Assembly: GCA_041583135.1 (NCBI GenBank)
Contig: JBFHGJ010000073.1
Coordinates: 1 to 28,814, forward strand
DNA: 28,814 bases
From: JABSOG01 sp041583135
GTDB taxonomy: Bacteria; Pseudomonadota; Gammaproteobacteria; Enterobacterales; Alteromonadaceae
Direction: 5' to 3'
Shown: positions 24,266-28,814 of the stretch, in pieces
How positions within the stretch are numbered: the stretch's first letter is position 1
Layout of the letters: every line of letters starts with the position of its first letter
Notes under the pieces: model-generated
The model's database searches: none
What the model saw: only the letters and a program-made list of their open reading frames with translations
What the model was told of the DNA's origin: nothing
Translations under genes and position numbers: made by a program

Positions 24266-25749
24266 ATGATTAAAAATACATTAATGATACAAGGTACCAG
24301 TTCGGATGCAGGGAAAAGCCTTGTTGTTACCGGAATATGCCGGATCTTACAACGGCAAGGTGTAAAGGTAGCACCGTTTAAACCACAAAATATGGCTTTA
24401 AACAGTGCAGTCACGCCGTGTGGGGGTGAGATAGGTCGAGCACAAGCTGTTCAAGCGCTTGCTGCCAAGGTGCCTTTACAAGTGCACTTTAATCCAATAT
24501 TGCTAAAACCATCGAGTGACACCGGAGCACAGGTTATAGTTCACGGAAAAGCTCTCACTGAAATGGAAGCTTCATGCTATCAGAATTATAAAGCGGCAGC
24601 TCTAGAATATGTGCTTCATTCGCATGACGTGTTGTCCAAAGACTTTGATGCAATTGTCGTTGAAGGGGCTGGCAGCCCCGCAGAAATTAACCTTCGGGAG
24701 GGGGATATAGCCAATATGGGGTTTGCGGAGTCTGTTGACTGTCCTGTTGTGTTGGTTGCTGATATTGACAGGGGTGGGGTTTTCGCACAGATCGTAGGTA
24801 CTTTACTGCTGCTGAGCAAGTCTGAACAGGATAGAGTGATTGGATTTGTCATCAATAAATTCCGTGGCGATATTTCGTTGTTAGAATCTGGTCTTAAGTG
24901 GCTAGTAGAAAGAACTGGCAAGCCGGTATTTGGCGTACTTCCCTTTATTCCTTCGCTAGATGTAGCGGCTGAAGATGCAATAAAAACACAACAACGCCTC
25001 GATGAGCAAAAATTAAAGGTCGTTGTGCCTGTCCTATCGAGGATAAGTAATCATACCGACTTTGATGCATTACGGCTTCATCCACAGATATCACTTGAAT
25101 TTGTTGGTCCGGGAAAACCAATTGAACATGCAGATTTGGTGATTTTACCTGGCAGTAAGAACGTTCGAAAAGACCTTGAGTTCCTACGTCAACAGGGCTG
25201 GGATAAGGGAATTCAGCGGCATTTACGACTTGGTGGAAAAGTGTTGGGTATATGTGGCGGGTATCAAATGCTGGGGATATCTGTTGCGGACCCGTACGGT
25301 GTAGAAGGCGAAATTGGACAGTCACTTGGGCTTGGTTATTTGCCGATAAAAACCACTCTTAGAGCGAGTAAAAAACTAAAACACACAAGTGGTGTTTTGG
25401 AGCGAAATCAGAGAAAGTATGCGGTTACGAAATCCATGCTGGCGAAAGTGAACTGGTCTCGAAGGCAAAATCGTTAGTGCAACTAGACAGTCACAAAAAC
25501 GAGCAAGGTGACTGTCTATTAGAAGATGGATGCATCGACGAGCAAGGCCATGTCGCAGGCACATACCTACATGGCATTTTCGATAGTGATGCGGTGATAA
25601 GGTTGCTTGGCCAATGGTTAGGGGTAAACCTCAACACCTCTGATGACTATCAGCAACAGCAAGAACAAGCCATAGATAAATTGGCAGACGTCATGACAGA
25701 ACATTTAGATTTAGCAAAAATCTTTTCATATTTGGATATCAGGACCTAA
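24266..25749 (+). pseudogene. cobQ: Cobyric acid synthase, broken by a one-base frameshift
   Basis: CobQ/CbiP amidates cobyrinic acid a,c-diamide at four side chains using glutamine and ATP. Frame A (24266-25477, 403 aa) carries the P loop GTSSDAGKS, VEGAGSPAEINLR and the amidotransferase nucleophile Cys330 in GICGGYQMLG, then runs into unrelated sequence and stops. The remaining family motifs, GYEIHAGES and GTYLHGIF (catalytic His), continue in the -1 frame to the TAA at 25747-25749. The break lies within 25394-25417. Adding one T to the T4 run at 25395-25398 would restore SGVFGAKSEKVCGYEIH and give a normal product of about 494 aa. Without it, glutaminase chemistry should be lost. It may be a recent mutation or a homopolymer error. 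A GACAGTCAC hairpin sits downstream in the restored frame. Confidence 0.8.
25484..25518. repeat. Hairpin of inverted GACAGTCAC words inside cobQ
   Basis: TAGACAGTCAC (25484-25494) and GTGACTGTCTA (25508-25518) are perfect 11-nt inverted arms around a 13-nt loop. In the restored cobQ frame the element encodes LDSHKNEQGDCL, in a variable loop between the GYEIH and GTYLHG motifs. It is the only tightly spaced inverted pair of exact words in the window and keeps the downstream frame open. Confidence 0.75.
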
Positions 25750-25753
25750 AACA

Positions 25754-26359
25754 ATGGTTGATGAAAACACAAAAAACCAGCGGCATAAAGACCGAATGCA
25801 AAAAACTAAAGCTGCAGTCGATGCAAAAATTGCTTCCGCACAACAAGAAAAAGGCTTGCTTATTGTGATCACCGGCAATGGCAAAGGAAAGTCTACCTCA
25901 GGGTTTGGAACCGTTGCTCGCGCTGTTGGCCATGGGCTCAAAGCCGCTGTTGCTCAATTCGTTAAAGGTACATGGGACTGCGGCGAGCGAAATTTGTTGG
26001 AAAGGTTTGATGTTGAATTTGCCGTCATGGGCACTGGGTTTACCTGGAATACACAAGACCGAGCACAGGATATTGCTGCTGCTACAGAGGTCTGGGCAAA
26101 GGCTAAAGAGATGTTGGCAGATCCCAATATCGATTTGGTGTTACTAGATGAAATTACCTATATGTTGAGCTACAAATATTTAGACCTGAAAGAGGTTTTA
26201 GAGACGCTTAAAAATCGACCTAAAAACCAGCATGTGTTAGTTACCGGCAGAGCTTGTCACCGAGAACTTATTGAATTAGCGGATACTGTAAGTGAAGTGC
26301 AGTCAATAAAGCATGCATTTGAAAGTGGAGTAAAAGCACAAAAGGGAATTGACTGGTGA
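25754..26359 (+). CDS. cobO: Cob(I)alamin/cobyrinate adenosyltransferase, CobO/BtuR family
   Basis: 201 aa, usual family length. It transfers the adenosyl group of ATP to the cobalt of reduced corrinoids, giving the coenzyme form. The reversed-type P loop GNGKGKST (41-48) follows a short charged N-terminal helix. WDCGERNLLE, the central LVLLDEITYML strand and VLVTGRACHRELIELAD match the family. The start is 4 nt after the restored end of cobQ, with AGGA about 10 nt upstream; the end overlaps the btuF start (GTGA). It probably serves imported B12 salvage, as no de novo corrin ring genes are in view. Confidence 0.92.
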   Translation: MVDENTKNQRHKDRMQKTKAAVDAKIASAQQEKGLLIVITGNGKGKSTSGFGTVARAVGHGLKAAVAQFVKGTWDCGERNLLERFDVEFAVMGTGFTWNTQDRAQDIAAATEVWAKAKEMLADPNIDLVLLDEITYMLSYKYLDLKEVLETLKNRPKNQHVLVTGRACHRELIELADTVSEVQSIKHAFESGVKAQKGIDW

Positions 26360-27213
26360 GTAAAAGATACGTTTGTCTATTGTTCTTCATCTGCCTGATT
26401 TCGGTTAATGCCGATACCTACGCTGTAAACGAAAAACCGACGATACTGGCACTTTCACCTCATGTGGTCGAAATGCTCTATGCCATAGGCGCGGGGAAGC
26501 AGATAGTTGCAACCACAGACTTTGCGGACTATCCAGAGCAGGCAAAGTCGATTGAGCGCGTTGGCAACTACGCTAGCCTAAAGATTGAGCGTGTAGTCGA
26601 AATCAAGCCTGATATAATCATTGCTTGGAAAACGGGTAATCCAGATGATGACTTACAAAGGTTAAGAGCTTTAGGTTTCAAGCTTGCGTACTCTGATCCG
26701 AAGTCACTCCATGATATTGCCAAAGAAATGCTGGATTTTGGCCTGTTGACTGGTAACTATCAACAAGCCCAAAAGGCGGCTACGGACTACTTAGAAAAGT
26801 TAGAAAATATCATAACGCGTTATAAAGATAAGCCAATGGTGCCTGTCTTCTATGAGTTGTGGTCTCATCCACTATCAACGATCGCAAAAGGCGCATGGCC
26901 GCAGTTTCATTTAGATGTCTGTAAAGCCCAAAACCCGTTCTACCAAGCGTCAAACAGCTATCCTCAAGTTGGCATAGAGCAGGTGTTGACCAAAGATGTT
27001 GCGCTGATAATTCAGCCGCTTTCAGTCAATCAAGTCGATAAAAAAGGATTCAATTGGCATAAATGGACAACGATTAAGGCGGTTAAGCATAAACGAATTA
27101 TTCAGCCCGACGCCGACATGCTACATCGTATGACACCTAGGGTTCTCATCGCCTTAGAGCAACTCTGTGAGCAAATAGACAATACCAGAGCCTACTATCA
27201 CAACCTTAAATGA
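26356..27213 (+). CDS. btuF: Periplasmic B12-binding protein (BtuF family)
   Basis: 285 aa from a GTG at 26356 that overlaps the cobO stop. The signal peptide (about 1-23, SKRYVCLLFFICLISVNADT) ends before the mature domain. The two-lobed class III binding protein fold is indicated by ILALSPHVVEMLYAIGAG, VGNYASLKIERVVEIKPDIIIAWK, the linker helix region DIAKEMLDFG and the second lobe with FYELWSHPLSTIAKG and YPQVGIEQVL. It should deliver corrinoid from the outer-membrane receptor to BtuC-BtuD. There is no lipobox Cys at the cleavage point, so it is probably soluble. The riboswitch context makes B12 the likely ligand. Confidence 0.88.
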   Translation: MSKRYVCLLFFICLISVNADTYAVNEKPTILALSPHVVEMLYAIGAGKQIVATTDFADYPEQAKSIERVGNYASLKIERVVEIKPDIIIAWKTGNPDDDLQRLRALGFKLAYSDPKSLHDIAKEMLDFGLLTGNYQQAQKAATDYLEKLENIITRYKDKPMVPVFYELWSHPLSTIAKGAWPQFHLDVCKAQNPFYQASNSYPQVGIEQVLTKDVALIIQPLSVNQVDKKGFNWHKWTTIKAVKHKRIIQPDADMLHRMTPRVLIALEQLCEQIDNTRAYYHNLK

Positions 27214-27241
27214 CCCAAAACATCACTATTTAGAGGAAAAC

Positions 27242-28814
27242 ATGAACAAAACGCTTATAGCCTTGGCTATCTCTGCTACTTTAACAACAAATGCAGCCTT
27301 GGCTGCAACAGATGCGAATGAACAGATTGTGATCACCGCAAGTCGAACTGCTCAGCAGCAATTTGACGTGCTGGCGCCAGTCAACGTTTTTGACAGAGCA
27401 GATATTGAAAGGATTAACCCCGAGTCTTTATCTGATCTGTTGGTGAGAGTTGCAGGGATTAACACAAGTAATACCGGTACTGCCGCAAACAATACTTCAA
27501 TGTTTATCAGAGGTGGTAATAGCGACCACATGCTTTTGTTGATTGATGGCGTTAGGGTTGGTTCAGCAACACTGGGTCAAAAGAACCTCGGTGATATTCC
27601 AATGCAAATGATTGATCGTGTCGAGGTTATTCGTGGCCCTCGTGCGTCATTGTGGGGCTCAGACGCTATTGGCGGCGTGGTGCAAATTTTTACTAGGAAG
27701 CTCACTACTGGACAGGCAGATCTTAGTGTATCAATAGGAAGTGATGCGCTACGAGAGCTTAACGGTGCAGTAGGCTTGGGCGGCGAAGAACACAGCTACA
27801 CGCTGGCAATGTCAACAGCAAGAGCCGACGGCTTTGATGTCCTAAACCCAGACCCTTACGAGCAAGACGATAAAGATGGTTACAAGCGCCATTCCGTTTC
27901 GCTCAATGGTGTAAGCCAGTGGAGCGCCACCTATAGTTCGGTTTTGTCAGCACAGCTGGACAAAGGGGATACCGAGTTTGATTCAGGATTCGGTGGGGAT
28001 GAGCAAAGCTACGACAATCATTTTGTTCAGTTGTCGAACGACTTTTCATTTGAGCAAACCCGCGTCTCGTTTAAGTTAGCCTCTGCGCTAGACAAAAATC
28101 ACGACAATTCAGCCCAATTGTTTCAAGATGCGAGTAACGCGTTTTTTGAAACCAAGCGCAAGCAGTTCAATATTGTCGGTGAGCATGACTTTGAGCGATT
28201 TCACATTAGCGGCGGTTTCGATTGGTACAAAGAGCAAGTAGCCAGTAGCACGCTGTATTCTGAAAATGAGCGCGTCGCAAGGGCATTATACCTAGTGGGT
28301 CGCACTGAGTTCGATAGTGTCAAATTAGAAGGTTCTGTTCGAAAAGATGAAGTCGGTCAGACTAAAGCCCAGACAACCCATCAATGGGCTGTAGGATATC
28401 AGGCAGCTGATAATCTACTGTTATCCTATAGTCAAGGCACGGCATTTAAAGCGCCAACGTTCAACGATCTGTATTGGCCCGATAGTTGGGGAAGTATTGG
28501 TAACCCGGCACTTAAGTCTGAACTTGCAGACAATAAAGAACTCTTGGTGCGTTATTTAGGTGAGGTTTTCACTGCGGAAGTTTCTTTATATCAAACTGAC
28601 TATGACAATTTGATTGAGTGGCAATACGATGTAGACACAGCATACTCAACTCCGACCAATGTTGATAAAGCGAAGGTAAAAGGCGCTGAGGTGACTGTCC
28701 AATTCGCAATTGGTCAGCTTAGCAATCAGCTGAGCTTGAGCCATATAGACGCCAAAAATGGCAGTTCAGGCGAGCAGCTTCTGAGACGGCCAATATTCAG
28801 CGGATTTTATACTG
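27242..28814 (+). CDS. btuB: TonB-dependent B12 receptor, BtuB-like (3' end outside window)
   Basis: The first 524 codons are open to the window end; E. coli BtuB has 614 residues, so about 90 are missing. ATG at 27242 with AGAGGA just upstream. Signal peptide (about 1-21), TonB-box-like EQIVITA (27-33), then a plug domain with SMFIRGGNSDHMLLLIDGVR and IEVIRGP-type VEVIRGPRASLWGSDAIGGVV. Barrel strands follow, including an Asp-rich loop (DPYEQDDKDGYK) at the place where BtuB binds calcium, and GTAFKAPTFNDLYWP followed by GNPALKSE, typical of BtuB/cobalamin receptors. It completes the uptake route with btuF-btuC-btuD. A reverse GACAGTCAC word (28691-28699) encodes EVTVQF in a barrel strand. 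Confidence 0.9.
   Translation, partial: MNKTLIALAISATLTTNAALAATDANEQIVITASRTAQQQFDVLAPVNVFDRADIERINPESLSDLLVRVAGINTSNTGTAANNTSMFIRGGNSDHMLLLIDGVRVGSATLGQKNLGDIPMQMIDRVEVIRGPRASLWGSDAIGGVVQIFTRKLTTGQADLSVSIGSDALRELNGAVGLGGEEHSYTLAMSTARADGFDVLNPDPYEQDDKDGYKRHSVSLNGVSQWSATYSSVLSAQLDKGDTEFDSGFGGDEQSYDNHFVQLSNDFSFEQTRVSFKLASALDKNHDNSAQLFQDASNAFFETKRKQFNIVGEHDFERFHISGGFDWYKEQVASSTLYSENERVARALYLVGRTEFDSVKLEGSVRKDEVGQTKAQTTHQWAVGYQAADNLLLSYSQGTAFKAPTFNDLYWPDSWGSIGNPALKSELADNKELLVRYLGEVFTAEVSLYQTDYDNLIEWQYDVDTAYSTPTNVDKAKVKGAEVTVQFAIGQLSNQLSLSHIDAKNGSSGEQLLRRPIFSGFYT

Larger units (their letters stand above)
250..28699. repeat. Dispersed over-represented word GACAGTCAC (27 exact copies)
   Basis: Exact copies on the plus strand start at 250, 396, 3531, 4303, 10807, 10998, 11142, 11286, 11856, 12126, 12534, 13678, 16288, 16417, 16915, 17059, 18763, 19068, 20869, 24183, 25317 and 25486. 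Copies on the minus strand (GTGACTGTC) start at 13455, 22923, 23471, 25508 and 28691. Eight-nt cores lie at 4340, 15849, 16450, 17257, 20923 and 24736. Variant GACAGGCAC is at 3498 and 13713. Flanks favour A or G just before and AAT after, giving about TAGACAGTCACAAT. Two copies are intergenic, the rest coding: 14 read as Asp-Ser-His, 5 as Val-Thr-Val, 3 as Gln-Ser, and single copies as other frames. Random expectation for a 9-mer on both strands is about 0.2. Confidence 0.85.

Noticed and set aside
25394..25417. Programmed -1 frameshifting as the explanation of the split cobQ
   Set aside because: No canonical X-XXY-YYZ slippery heptamer in the right frame; a single missing base in the T4 run explains it more simply.
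25477..25749. Separate 90-aa gene at the end of cobQ
   Set aside because: It contains the CobQ GTYLHGIF motif and its frame extends upstream through GYEIHAGES, so it is the C-terminal part of cobQ.
1..28814. tRNA, rRNA or phage/plasmid genes
   Set aside because: None could be recognised on either strand.

Overview
The window looks like part of the chromosome of a marine gammaproteobacterium, probably of the Alteromonadales type. The basis is overall style only: moderate GC, Shewanella-like giant propeller sensor kinases, a CIO-type bd oxidase behind an FNR-like box, and a RAYT-type transposase. No rRNA or marker gene is present, so genus is not assignable.

Layout. (1) 1-1911, minus strand: the start of a response regulator and a membrane histidine kinase overlapping it. 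(2) 1912-4554: a divergent control region with two near-identical FNR-like palindromes, then a 31-aa membrane ORF, cydA/cioA and cydB/cioB. (3) 4555-5185: a 57-aa unknown ORF, a hairpin terminator and an inverted repeat in front of the next gene. (4) 5186-20868: a 15.7-kb same-strand signalling cassette of a REC-GGDEF protein and three giant paralogous sensor kinases (periplasmic Reg_prop propellers, Y_Y_Y domain, one TM segment, cytoplasmic GAF and HPK4-type kinase). Paralogues 2 and 3 also carry an internal HisKA-HATPase-REC block. (5) 20869-22036: an inverted repeat pair and a RAYT (Y1/HUH) transposase. (6) 22041-28814: a cobalamin riboswitch followed by an uptake/salvage operon: ABC ATPase, FecCD permease, frameshifted cobQ, cobO/btuR, btuF, and a btuB-like receptor cut by the window end.

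The strongest unexplained signal is the word GACAGTCAC (extended consensus about TAGACAGTCACAAT). I count 27 exact copies on the two strands in 28.8 kb, against about 0.2 expected for a random 9-mer. Of these, 25 lie inside genes, in several reading frames and in unrelated families, and 2 are intergenic. In the propeller kinases the word is read as Asp-Ser-His-Asn and sits where paralogue 1, which has no copy, has other DNA for the same DS-x-G/N turn. This suggests substitution in place rather than insertion. Two inverted pairs form potential hairpins: one just upstream of the RAYT gene, one inside cobQ. The word behaves like a DNA-uptake-type or other genome-wide signal, or like the REP of the local RAYT. 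The sequence alone cannot decide between these.

Functional reading. The kinase cassette probably senses extracellular or periplasmic ligands (saccharides are common for the family) and feeds c-di-GMP or phosphorelay output. Kinase 1 has no receiver of its own and lies 7 nt behind the REC-GGDEF gene, its likely partner. Paralogue 2 has lost the phosphoacceptor His of its first kinase module. The B12 operon couples outer-membrane, periplasmic and inner-membrane corrinoid import to adenosylation and amidation, under riboswitch control.
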